23,345 nt of DNA from CAYSXS01 sp043817345 (GCA_043817345.1 JBDRGZ010000075.1:1-23345), one strand, 5' to 3'. Positions 13,990 to 21,916 are shown, numbered from the stretch's first letter. The notes: generated from the letters alone by a model not told the origin. Program-made: numbers and translations.

Positions 13990-14050
13990 ATAGATATATA
14001 TTAACAAAGGTGTGTATAACCGTTTTTTATCATTATATCAGTAAAACACT

Positions 14051-15157
14051 ATGCAACTATTTGGCTCAAAAAGTTTATCTTACCTGGGAGTAGACATTGG
14101 AAACGCAGGCATTAAAATAGTAGAACTTAAGAATGAAAATGGAAGACCAAGACTCGTAACTTATGGTTATGCTGATTTTCCTGTTTCATCTACCATTAAC
14201 AAACACCAAGAAACAGAAGTAGAGATAGCCAGTTTAATTAAAAAGATCTGTAGTGGAGCAGGGGTTACGACCAATAAGACGATAGCAGCACTACCTAATT
14301 TTTCTGTTTTTTCTTCAGTTATTTCTCTCCCACAAATGAAGAAGAATGAATTAGATCAAGCAGTGCTTTGGGAAGCTAAAAAATTTGTACCACTCCCTAT
14401 TGAAGAGATGAATCTTTATTCAGAGGTAATTGAAGAACAAAAGATAGAATCAGACAAGAAAAAGGAAGAATCTAAAAAAGAAGACAGAGAAGAAAAAGAA
14501 TCAGAAAAAGGCAAACATCTAAAAGTTTTAATTGTAGCTGCACCTAAAAAAAATGTTGATAGATATATGAAAATATTTCAGACTGCTGAAATGGATTTGA
14601 TCAACTTAGAAACAGAAAGTTTTGCTTTAGAAAGATCTTTGGTTGGGCATGAAAATGTACCTGTTATGATTATTGATATTGGTTCTGTTTCAGCAGACAT
14701 TAGTATTGTAGACAGAGGTATTCCTGTTATTAATCGTATAGTTGATACTGGTGGGGCATCAATTACTAGACGTATTGCTAAAATGATCAATGTGGATTTA
14801 AAAAGAGCTGAACAGTTTAAAAAAGATATTGGTTTTTCTACTGCTGCAAATTCTGGGCAAGGTGTTCCTAGGGCAATTGAAAGTTCTATTGAACCAATTA
14901 TTAATGAAATTAAATACTGTTTTGACCTATATTCTTCTCAAGGAGAAGACAAACGTGTTGAAAAAGTTGTTTTAACGGGTGGTTCAGCATATTTACCTAA
15001 CTTGGTTGAATATTTAAGCAAACTATTAAATATCAAGGTGATTATTGGTGATCCTTGGGCTAGAGTTATCTATCCTGTTGAACTAAAGACAGTTTTAGAT
15101 CAAATAGGTCCTCGTTTTGCTGTAGCTGTGGGCCTTGCTATGAGAGAGATAGAATAA
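14051..15157 (+). CDS. pilM: Type IV pilus assembly protein PilM
   Basis: The 368-residue cytoplasmic actin-like ATPase (FtsA/MreB fold) binds the N-terminal tail of PilN and links the inner-membrane platform to the motor. Nucleotide-site motifs are visible: phosphate 1 GVDIGNAGIK at 13-22, phosphate 2 IIDIGSVSADISIV at 207-220, DTGGASITRRIA at 232-243, and the adenosine loop VVLTGGSAYLPNL near 305-317. An unusual highly charged Lys/Glu segment (about 129-155) is inserted in the middle. It begins the pilus operon. pilN follows after an 89-nt gap filled with a self-complementary repeat element that starts at the pilM stop codon. Confidence 0.95.
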   Translation: MQLFGSKSLSYLGVDIGNAGIKIVELKNENGRPRLVTYGYADFPVSSTINKHQETEVEIASLIKKICSGAGVTTNKTIAALPNFSVFSSVISLPQMKKNELDQAVLWEAKKFVPLPIEEMNLYSEVIEEQKIESDKKKEESKKEDREEKESEKGKHLKVLIVAAPKKNVDRYMKIFQTAEMDLINLETESFALERSLVGHENVPVMIIDIGSVSADISIVDRGIPVINRIVDTGGASITRRIAKMINVDLKRAEQFKKDIGFSTAANSGQGVPRAIESSIEPIINEIKYCFDLYSSQGEDKRVEKVVLTGGSAYLPNLVEYLSKLLNIKVIIGDPWARVIYPVELKTVLDQIGPRFAVAVGLAMREIE

Positions 15158-15246
15158 TCTAGAGTTTTAGGTTTTAGGTTTTAGGGTGTTAGATTTTTAG
15201 GATTTTCTAAAACCTAACCACCTAAAACCTAACCACCTAAAAAAAT
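15158..15246 (+). repeat. Self-complementary TTTTAGG-type repeat element 1 (pilM-pilN gap)
   Basis: The gap consists of TTTTAGG-type units on the left and CCTAAAAC/CCTAACCA-type units on the right. A 13-bp perfect stem (15167-15179 with 15220-15232) can form. Modules shared exactly with the 19109-19212 element are TCTAGAGTTTTAGG (15158-15171), TTTTAGGGTGTTAG (15179-15192) and CCTAACCACCTAA (15213-15225 and 15228-15240). Both elements begin at a stop codon in the context GAATAATCTAG. This indicates a dispersed REP/MITE-like repeat family inserted inside the operon. Confidence 0.8.
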
Positions 15247-16344
15247 ATGACAGACATTAATTTATTACCAATCGATCAACGCAAGAAAGAACTAGCTGAA
15301 AGAAAGATGGCAGAAAAAGTGAGAGACAAAGTCAGTTTTACAATGAGTGAACCGACTGGAGAATCAAAAGATAAACCACTAATGGAGCAGGGTACTTTTA
15401 AGAAACCTAGTCTTTTCGGTTGGCTAAAAAAATATGTACAGAAAAGAAAATCTAAAAAACAAGAAAAAAAGCTTAAACAAAATTTAAAGAAGCAAACAGA
15501 AAAGATAGAACAAGAAAAAAAAGAACAGATAAAAAAAGATGAACGTATATTTCCAAACGCTGTTAGCGATAAAAGTTCGATTCACACAAAACCAGAGTTT
15601 CATAAAGAAAAACCAGTAGAACCTATTCAACCAGAACTACAAAAGAGAGAAGATTTATATTACAAAAGAGATGTTAACAAATCTAAAATTAAAGATTACA
15701 CTAAAAAAGAAAAATCAAAGTTTACGTCAGGAAAAGAAATAGATGAAAGTTTTGATATTGATTTAATGCCAGACATCAAACGTGTATGGGAAATTTCTTT
15801 TAGCGCAAAGATAATAATTTTAGCATCTGTTCTTGTCTCTATTGTTTTAATATCAGCAGGCGCTTTCATATGGATTGATTTAGAAACAAAAGAAGAAATG
15901 AAGAAAGTTACTTCTTTTGATAAGCGCATAGAACTTTTGAGAGAAAAACAATCAAATTTAGTTGATACAAATAAGCAAGCAGTTCTTTTGCAGGACCATT
16001 TGAGTGTTTTAAATAATTTATTAGACGACCATGTTTATACAAGTAATATTTTTTCATACCTAGAAGAAACAATTGTTCCTGGAGTATATTACAAGAAGAT
16101 TAATCTAGATGAGGTTAGAGATACTATTACAATAACAATAGTGGCTCTTGATTATACAGAAGCAGCTAAACAGATTTTAGTCTTTGAAGAAGACAAAGAA
16201 AATGTAGCAGCAGTTAAAGTTAAAAGTTTGAATTTAATTGAAGAAAAAGAAGAAAAGGTATTACCAGGCGAGGAACCTGAAATAAGCAAATTTGTAGAAT
16301 TTGAAATAGACATACTATTAGTCCCAGGTTTTCTAAATGGATAA
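15247..16344 (+). CDS. pilN: PilN-like type IV pilus assembly protein with long charged N-terminal extension
   Basis: PilN is a bitopic inner-membrane protein whose short cytoplasmic tail (consensus INLLP) docks into PilM and whose periplasmic ferredoxin-like domain pairs with PilO. Here INLLP stands at residues 4-8, but the membrane helix is not reached until about 188-210. Between them lies a Lys/Glu/Gln-rich, probably disordered or coiled region. A second, similar motif DIDLMP occurs at 170-175, the distance from the membrane where the docking motif normally sits. A coiled coil (about 212-250) and the small alpha/beta domain follow. At 365 residues it is nearly twice the usual PilN length (~200). 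It overlaps pilO by 8 nt, so the two are translationally coupled. Confidence 0.85.
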   Translation: MTDINLLPIDQRKKELAERKMAEKVRDKVSFTMSEPTGESKDKPLMEQGTFKKPSLFGWLKKYVQKRKSKKQEKKLKQNLKKQTEKIEQEKKEQIKKDERIFPNAVSDKSSIHTKPEFHKEKPVEPIQPELQKREDLYYKRDVNKSKIKDYTKKEKSKFTSGKEIDESFDIDLMPDIKRVWEISFSAKIIILASVLVSIVLISAGAFIWIDLETKEEMKKVTSFDKRIELLREKQSNLVDTNKQAVLLQDHLSVLNNLLDDHVYTSNIFSYLEETIVPGVYYKKINLDEVRDTITITIVALDYTEAAKQILVFEEDKENVAAVKVKSLNLIEEKEEKVLPGEEPEISKFVEFEIDILLVPGFLNG

Positions 16345-17068
16345 AACTATGATGAACAATGCTAAAAAAATAATAGATGACAAAAAAAATGCTTCAGGAA
16401 AAAGAAAGAGCTCGATTTTAGTTTCTAGACTTTCAAATCAGACATTCTTTGTTTTAATTTTTATTGAGATTATTGTTTTGGTTTTGTTGTTATACATCTT
16501 TTTTATTAAAGGTGCCTATACAGAACTTGATTCAGTTAGAGGAGATCTTTTACCAACTAGACAGACAGAGTATGAAAACATGAACAACAAATATACGGAA
16601 TTTTTAAGCATTAATGATTCATTTAAAACATTAAAACCTGAAATTATTGCAAAAGCAAAGACAGTTTTACCAAGTGAGGCTGAATTACCAGACACAATAG
16701 CTATTCTGGATAATATTACATCTAAGAATGGTTTTGAACTTAAATCTGTTGATGTTGGTATCTTTGATGAAGATGGAAAAGTTGTTGTACCAGTCGAAAG
16801 GGTTAACAGTTTTGGTTTACCAAAAGCAAATAGAGTAGATCCAAAGTTAATTGAAAGTAGAAATTTGGGAGAATTAGAAGATAAAAACCAAGAACAGAAA
16901 CTTAAAATAGTAGAGTTTGATTTAAAAATAACAGGTAGTGGATATTCAAGCTTTAAACGGTTTATGACCATGACTGAGAAGAGCTTACGATTATTTGATG
17001 TTGTTGGTTTTGAATTTTCTTCAGTTGATGAATCTTTCTCAGTTAAATTAAGAGCATATTATTTATAA
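16337..17068 (+). CDS. pilO: PilO-like type IV pilus assembly protein
   Basis: The 243-residue bitopic membrane protein has a basic cytoplasmic tail (1-32) and one membrane helix (about 36-58). A coiled region (GAYTELDSVRGDLLPTRQTEYENMNNKYTEFLSI) and a ferredoxin-like periplasmic domain follow, the layout of PilO. PilO pairs with PilN beneath the pilus and aligns the inner-membrane platform. The PilO-type phrase LPSEAELPDTIAILDNITSKNGFELKSVDVG (about 111-141) is a strong match. The start overlaps the end of pilN; in-frame ATGs at residues 5 and 6 are possible alternatives. The downstream small TM gene follows after 12 nt. Confidence 0.85.
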   Translation: MDKTMMNNAKKIIDDKKNASGKRKSSILVSRLSNQTFFVLIFIEIIVLVLLLYIFFIKGAYTELDSVRGDLLPTRQTEYENMNNKYTEFLSINDSFKTLKPEIIAKAKTVLPSEAELPDTIAILDNITSKNGFELKSVDVGIFDEDGKVVVPVERVNSFGLPKANRVDPKLIESRNLGELEDKNQEQKLKIVEFDLKITGSGYSSFKRFMTMTEKSLRLFDVVGFEFSSVDESFSVKLRAYYL

Positions 17069-17080
17069 CCCCACATATAT

Positions 17081-17362
17081 ATGGATAAAGCAAGATTAAG
17101 GAAAATAATTATACAATTGGTTGTAATAGCCCTCATAATTATTATTGGTGGAGTTTTGGTTTTTAATAATTTTATTAATAAAGACAAAAAAAGTTATCTT
17201 TTAGAAACACCGGAAAAAACAGTTGAAGAAAAGATATCTAGCTTTGATGAATCTATTAAGGTGCTAGAAGGTAAAAAATTTATGAGTTTGATAAAATTTG
17301 GTGATTGGCCACTTGAAGTTGATGAAAAAGGAAAGGTTAATCCGTTTATTAAATTTGAATAG
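17081..17362 (+). CDS. Small single-pass membrane protein of the pilus operon (PilP-position)
   Basis: The 93-residue protein has a basic N-terminus, one membrane helix (about 9-28), a short linker, and a C-terminal motif FGDWPLEVDEKGKVNPFIKF. The GxxNPF ending recalls the G-R-x-(D/N)-P-F motif of PilP and related alignment-complex proteins, and the gene sits where pilP would be expected, after pilO. There is no lipobox and no room for the beta domain of a true PilP. It is best described as a short PilP-like partner of PilN/PilO in a cell plan that may lack a secretin. It lies 12 nt after pilO and 3 nt before pilB. The assignment by motif is tentative. Confidence 0.6.
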   Translation: MDKARLRKIIIQLVVIALIIIIGGVLVFNNFINKDKKSYLLETPEKTVEEKISSFDESIKVLEGKKFMSLIKFGDWPLEVDEKGKVNPFIKFE

Positions 17363-17365
17363 AAT

Positions 17366-19108
17366 ATGATTGATAAAAAAGAATTAATCCAAAAGTTGAA
17401 AGATGACAAATTGATTGATGACAAAAAAGTCAAAGAGTTAACAAAAATATCCAAAATTGAGGATATTTTTGAAAATCTATCACAGGATGTAATGATTGAC
17501 ACAGAACAGGTAGCTCAGTTTAAAGCTGAGCATTATGGTTTAAAGTACATCGACTTGGGTGGTAGTGATATAAATAAGGAAACAATCAATTTGTTACCAC
17601 ACGATCTAGCTGAGACATATCAGATGGTTGTTTTTGATGAGGATAAGAAAACATTGAAAGTTGGTTTAACTGATCCAACTAATTTAAAAGCGAGAGAAGC
17701 TCTTGATTTTATAGCTCGTCAAAAGAATTTAAAAGCAGATTTTTATTTAGTTTCAAAAAAATCTTTTGGTGTGGCGTTTAAACAATATTCTGTTTTAAAA
17801 GCAGAAGTTAAACAAGCTTTAGATGTTGCTGAAGATAAAATACAAAAAAAAGAAGAGCAAAGAGAAGATGTTGGAGATGAAACTGTTGGTGGGGTTGTAA
17901 AATCAGCTCCAATTTCTAAGATGGTAGATGTAATTATTAGGCATGGTGTAGAGATGAAAGCTTCGGATATACACATCGAGCCTTTTACTGTCCAGACAAG
18001 GGTAAGGTATCGTATTGATGGAGTACTTAGGACCCAATTGTTATTACCAAAAGCAGTTCACGCATCTATTGTCTCTCGTATAAAAGTTATTTCAAATCTT
18101 AAGATTGATGAAACTCGTATACCACAAGACGGTAGGGTTAGACTTAATATTGATAAGCAGAATGTTGATTTTAGGGTTTCAACCCTACCTCTTTATGAAC
18201 AAGAAAAAGTTGTAATGAGAATTTTGGACACATCCTCTGGGGTTATTACTTTAGAACAGCTAGGCTTTAGTGGCAAAAATGCAGAGATTATTCAAAATAA
18301 TATTGATAAACCACACGGGACATTTTTAGTAACTGGTCCAACTGGTTCTGGTAAATCAACAACTTTGTATGCAGTTTTAAATCTATTAAACAAAGAAGGT
18401 ATCAATATTGTTACATTAGAAGATCCTGTTGAATATTATTTAAAAGGTGTTAACCAGTCACAAGTTAATGCAGAAGTAGGATTGACTTTTGCTGCTGGTT
18501 TAAGATCAATTTTACGTCAAGACCCAGACATAGTTATGGTTGGTGAGATACGTGATTCAGAAACAGCAGAGTTAGCCATTCATGCTGCTCTAACCGGTCA
18601 CTTTGTTTTATCAACACTCCATACAAACGATTCTTTTGGAGCTATTCCTAGGTTGTTTGATATGGGAGTAGAACCTTTCCTATTAACATCAACATTAAAT
18701 GTTGTTATTGCTCAGCGCTTGGTTAGAAAAATTTGTAAAAAATGTAAAGAAGAATTTAAGATACCAGAAAAGATGGTTGATCTCATATGGGCAGAATATG
18801 GTAAAACACCAAAAGAAAACTTAGAAAGTGAAGGGTTTATTTTAAAGGATAAAACAGAGATGAAATTTTATCATGGCAAGGGCTGTAAGCATTGTAACAG
18901 TACTGGTTATGCTGGGCGGTTGGCAATTGCTGAGGTCTTAGACATGACAGATGATCTTAAAAAAGAAATTGCCTCAGGAGCTTCTTTAGAAAAAATTCGT
19001 CAAGAAATTTTAGCTAAAAAAATGGCCACTTTACAACAAGATGGATTTATCAAAGCTTTGAAGGGTTTAACAACAATTGAAGACGTCATGAGGGCAACTA
19101 AAGAATAA
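17366..19108 (+). CDS. pilB: Type IV pilus extension ATPase PilB (GspE/PulE family)
   Basis: The 580-residue hexameric motor powers pilin extraction and pilus extension. The N-terminal MshEN-type domain (about 1-150) includes LGLKYIDL-like and HDLAETYQMVVF segments. The ATPase core shows Walker A GPTGSGKST (324-332), the Asp box LEDPVE (351-356), atypical Walker B DPDIVMVGEIRD (386-397) and the His box LSTLHTND (415-422). The GspE/PilB zinc-binding tetracysteine is complete: C457, C460, C507, C510. All catalytic features are intact, in contrast to the PilT-like protein two genes downstream. The stop codon is followed at once by the second self-complementary repeat element. Confidence 0.97.
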   Translation: MIDKKELIQKLKDDKLIDDKKVKELTKISKIEDIFENLSQDVMIDTEQVAQFKAEHYGLKYIDLGGSDINKETINLLPHDLAETYQMVVFDEDKKTLKVGLTDPTNLKAREALDFIARQKNLKADFYLVSKKSFGVAFKQYSVLKAEVKQALDVAEDKIQKKEEQREDVGDETVGGVVKSAPISKMVDVIIRHGVEMKASDIHIEPFTVQTRVRYRIDGVLRTQLLLPKAVHASIVSRIKVISNLKIDETRIPQDGRVRLNIDKQNVDFRVSTLPLYEQEKVVMRILDTSSGVITLEQLGFSGKNAEIIQNNIDKPHGTFLVTGPTGSGKSTTLYAVLNLLNKEGINIVTLEDPVEYYLKGVNQSQVNAEVGLTFAAGLRSILRQDPDIVMVGEIRDSETAELAIHAALTGHFVLSTLHTNDSFGAIPRLFDMGVEPFLLTSTLNVVIAQRLVRKICKKCKEEFKIPEKMVDLIWAEYGKTPKENLESEGFILKDKTEMKFYHGKGCKHCNSTGYAGRLAIAEVLDMTDDLKKEIASGASLEKIRQEILAKKMATLQQDGFIKALKGLTTIEDVMRATKE

Positions 19109-19212
19109 TCTAGGTGGTTAGAGTTCTAGAGTTCTAGAGTTCTAGAGTTTTAGGGTGTTAGTATCCTAACCACCTAACCACCTAAAACTCTAATCACCTA
19201 AAACCTAAATAT
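19109..19212 (+). repeat. Self-complementary repeat element 2 (pilB-receiver gap)
   Basis: This 104-nt gap contains three head-to-tail copies of the octamer GAGTTCTA (19121-19144), then TTTTAGGGTGTTAG (19148-19161), then CCTAACCA-type units. A 12-bp perfect stem (19143-19154 with 19181-19192) and an alternative 15-bp stem with one G·T (19111-19125 with 19186-19200) compete. The element shares several 13-14-nt modules and the GAATAATCTAG entry context with 15158-15246, so the two belong to one repeat family. Confidence 0.8.
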
Positions 19213-19617
19213 ATGCTTAAGAAAAAAGAGACAAAAGGAGGAGCAAAAAAACAGACAATATTGTTAGTTGAAGATGATGGGTTTTTGGCTAATATGTATA
19301 AAACTAAGTTAGAGCTGGAAAAATATAATGTTATTATGGCCACTAATGGTGAAAGTGCATTAAGGATTGTTAATGAAAAAGAATTAGATTTAATTTTACT
19401 TGATATTGTTTTGCCCAAGGTGACCGGTTTTGAAGTTATTACAAAAATAAAATCAGATAAAGAATTAAAGAAAATTCCAGTTATTATGTTAACAAATTTA
19501 GGACAAAAAGAAGATATTGAGAAAGGGTTGAAGTTGGGGGCAGATGAATATTTAATCAAAGCTCATTTTCTTCCATCAGAGGTTATAAGTAAAATAAAGA
19601 AACTAATAGATAAATAA
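19213..19617 (+). CDS. CheY-like single-domain response regulator
   Basis: The 134-residue receiver has a short basic N-terminal tail and the full phosphorylation site: acidic residues E20, D21 and D22 (LLVEDDG), phospho-acceptor D64 in LILLDIVLP, switch T94 in IMLTN, and K116 in LIKAH. There is no output domain, so it should act by protein-protein contact, as PilG/PilH or CheY do. Its place between pilB and the PilT-like gene suggests that it controls pilus extension or retraction. No histidine kinase is in the window. It is 1 nt from the PilT-like start, so the two proteins are probably made together. Confidence 0.95.
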   Translation: MLKKKETKGGAKKQTILLVEDDGFLANMYKTKLELEKYNVIMATNGESALRIVNEKELDLILLDIVLPKVTGFEVITKIKSDKELKKIPVIMLTNLGQKEDIEKGLKLGADEYLIKAHFLPSEVISKIKKLIDK

Positions 19618-19618
19618 A

Positions 19619-20677
19619 ATGACTGTTTCGCAAAATTTGGAATTTAAAAATATTTTAGTTAAAGCTGCTCAAGAAAGTGTAGCTGATTTGCATTTATCTA
19701 CAGGTTGTCAAATTAAAGCCAAAGTAGATAACAAGTTAGTTGATTGGCCAGAACAAGTTGTTACAGGAGGATTTTTAGAAAAAAATATTTTAGATCTTTT
19801 ATCTGGAGAGCAAAAAAAAGAGTTTTCAGAAAAGAAATTTTTTGTTTTGGTTCACCAGTTTGCAGATGATCTACGTTTTAGAATTACACTTTTTAGACAA
19901 GAAAATAAATTGTCAGCTATTTTACGATTTATTCCACATAAAGTAAGAACAGTTGAAGAACTATATCTGCCTAAGATGTTAGAAAAAGTAATTGTAGCTG
20001 AAAGAGGTTTAGTTATAGTTAGTGGGATAGGGAAAACAACAACCATAGCAGCTATAGTAGAATATATTAACAAGACTTCAAACAAAACAATCATTACATT
20101 AGAAGATCCTGTTGAATATATTTTTGTTAACCAGAAAAGTTTAATAGAACAGAGACAAATAGGAATTGATACCCCAAGTTTTGCTCAAGGTGTAAAAGAT
20201 CTATTAAACATAGATGTTGGAGTAGCAGTTGTGGATGGAAAAGATTATGCAAAATATATTAATGAAATATTAGAATTATCAGAAAAATGTTTAGTTATTT
20301 TAGATTTATCTTCACATAACATTAAAGATGCGATAAATGACTTCATATCATTTATACCAGCAGAGGAAAAACAAGAAAAACGCCAGCTTTTAGCTAATAA
20401 TTTAATTGCTATTCTAAATCAAATTTTAGTTGCTAGACAGGGTGGAGGACTGTTACCTGTTGTTGAAATTTTACTTAATAATAGTGCTGTAGCAACAGCA
20501 ATCGCTGAGGATAGAATTTCACGTATACCTGATCTAATTGTTATGTCGGGTCACGAGGGGATGATCAGTTTAGAAAGAAGTTTAGCAGAATTAGTTAAAA
20601 GTGGAGAAGTCTTAATTGATGAAGCTGTTAAATATGTTGATGATAAAAATGAATTTAGAGAAATGATATTAAAATAA
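19619..20677 (+). CDS. PilT-like protein with degenerate ATPase site
   Basis: At 352 residues the protein has PilT length and order: N-terminal ADLHLSTG (22-29), the hexamer-forming domain, ATPase core, and the C-terminal GMISLERSLAELVKSG (314-329), equivalent to the GMQTLDxSL region of PilT. Key catalytic parts are damaged. The P-loop normally reads GPTGSGKST, but here it is SGIGKTT (135-141), three residues short and lacking the GxxxxGK spacing. The Walker B DPDxxxxGExRD is replaced by NIDVGVAVVDGKD (197-209) with the catalytic Glu lost. The His box THTN/LHTN is replaced by SSHN (231-234). The Asp box LEDPVEY (161-167) remains. The reading frame is open throughout, so this is a maintained pseudo-ATPase rather than a decayed gene. 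It may modulate PilB or cap the motor; that is inference. Confidence 0.85.
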   Translation: MTVSQNLEFKNILVKAAQESVADLHLSTGCQIKAKVDNKLVDWPEQVVTGGFLEKNILDLLSGEQKKEFSEKKFFVLVHQFADDLRFRITLFRQENKLSAILRFIPHKVRTVEELYLPKMLEKVIVAERGLVIVSGIGKTTTIAAIVEYINKTSNKTIITLEDPVEYIFVNQKSLIEQRQIGIDTPSFAQGVKDLLNIDVGVAVVDGKDYAKYINEILELSEKCLVILDLSSHNIKDAINDFISFIPAEEKQEKRQLLANNLIAILNQILVARQGGGLLPVVEILLNNSAVATAIAEDRISRIPDLIVMSGHEGMISLERSLAELVKSGEVLIDEAVKYVDDKNEFREMILK

Positions 20678-20681
20678 GATT

Positions 20682-21890
20682 ATGCCTTTTTTTGAGTATA
20701 AAGCGAAAAATCAAGAAGGAAGAATGTTTAAGGGAACAATCGAGTCCACCTCAGAGTCGGCTGTTGTTGAAATATTAACAGAAAAGAATTTTTTCCCTGT
20801 AAGTATTAAGGCTAAAAAAGAAACCTCAGATGTTTTTGCTAATATAGATTTTTTAAACAAAGTAGGACCTAAAGATTTGGTTTTGTTTTCTAGACAGTTG
20901 TCTGTTATGAAAAGTGCTAATTTGCCGATTGTTCAATCTTTACGCATTTTAGAAAAACAGACCGAGAACCCTAAATTGAAAGTAGTTGTTTCTCAATTAG
21001 CAGACGATGTCGATGGCGGAGCAAAACTTTCAGATTCTATGGCTAGTCATCCAAAAGTATTTTCTGATTTTTTTGTTTCGGTTATTCGTTCCGGGGAAAC
21101 ATCTGGGCGTTTAGATGAAATTTTAAATTATTTAGCTGATCAGCAAGAAAAAGATTATGATTTAATGAGTAAGATTAAAGGGGCAATGATTTATCCAGCT
21201 TTTATTGTTTGTGGTTTAATTGTTGTTGGTATAGTAATGATGATATTTGTTGTTCCTAAATTAACAGGGATTTTACAAGAAACAGGGCAGGAGTTGCCAG
21301 TGACGACAAAAATGTTAATAGGTACTTCTGATCTTTTTGTTAATTTTTGGTGGGCAATTATTGGGGTTGTTTTAGTTTTAGTATTTGCTGGCCGTTCTTA
21401 TGTTGGTACAAAAAAAGGAAGTTATATTTTTGATATAATGAAATTAAAATTGCCTATATTTGGTACTCTTTTTAAACGTATATATTTAGTTCGTTTCACT
21501 AGAAGTATGGCTACGCTTTTAGCTGGTGGAGTCTCGTTGGTTGAAGCGTTAAAAGTAACAGGAGATATTGTTGGTAACGTGGTTTATCAAGATTTAATTC
21601 AACAGACTGTTCAAGAGGTTGAAGATGGAAACCCTGTTTCTACTGTATTTATACAAAACAAAGAAGTTCCGGTTATGATTTCTCGCATGATGAATGTGGG
21701 CGAGAAAACAGGTAATTTAGATAAAGTATTAGAAAAACTAACAGATTTTTATTCACGTGAAATTGATAATTTAGTAACTAATTTGGTTAGTTTAATTGAG
21801 CCTTTAATCATGGTGGTTCTTGGTGTAGCAGTTGGTGTTATGGTAGCTGCCATTATCATGCCAATGTACAACATGGCTTCAGGATTTTAG
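20682..21890 (+). CDS. pilC: Type IV pilus inner-membrane platform protein PilC (GspF family)
   Basis: The 402-residue polytopic protein has the usual N-terminal MPFFEYKAKNQEGRMFKGTIES segment, then two homologous GspF halves. Half 1 carries LVLFSRQLSVMKSANLPIVQSL and VIRSGETSGRLDEIL. Half 2 carries RFTRSMATLLAGGVSLVEAL and MMNVGEKTGNLDKVLEKL. Membrane helices are visible at about 169-190, 216-236 and 370-395. PilC forms the core of the platform that PilB turns to insert pilin into the fibre. It starts 4 nt after the PilT-like gene. The operon's coding run ends here, and the pilin has its own promoter about 20 nt after the stop codon. Confidence 0.97.
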   Translation: MPFFEYKAKNQEGRMFKGTIESTSESAVVEILTEKNFFPVSIKAKKETSDVFANIDFLNKVGPKDLVLFSRQLSVMKSANLPIVQSLRILEKQTENPKLKVVVSQLADDVDGGAKLSDSMASHPKVFSDFFVSVIRSGETSGRLDEILNYLADQQEKDYDLMSKIKGAMIYPAFIVCGLIVVGIVMMIFVVPKLTGILQETGQELPVTTKMLIGTSDLFVNFWWAIIGVVLVLVFAGRSYVGTKKGSYIFDIMKLKLPIFGTLFKRIYLVRFTRSMATLLAGGVSLVEALKVTGDIVGNVVYQDLIQQTVQEVEDGNPVSTVFIQNKEVPVMISRMMNVGEKTGNLDKVLEKLTDFYSREIDNLVTNLVSLIEPLIMVVLGVAVGVMVAAIIMPMYNMASGF

Positions 21891-21907
21891 CGAATATTGA
21901 CTAAAAA

Positions 21908-21916
21908 TGATATAAT
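21908..21916 (+). promoter_or_regulatory. Extended -10 promoter of the pilin gene
   Basis: TGATATAAT: a consensus -10 with a TGn extension. No good -35 lies at 16-18 nt. Transcription should start near 21923, giving a long (~110 nt) structured leader before the pilin ATG. A dedicated promoter fits the high expression expected of the major pilin. Confidence 0.65.

Noticed and set aside
15158..19212. CRISPR array or telomere-like/G-quadruplex repeat
   Set aside because: The units are 7-8 nt with no spacers and no cas genes nearby, so this is not CRISPR. G runs are mostly of two bases, so a stable G-quadruplex is unlikely. Self-complementarity explains the pattern better.
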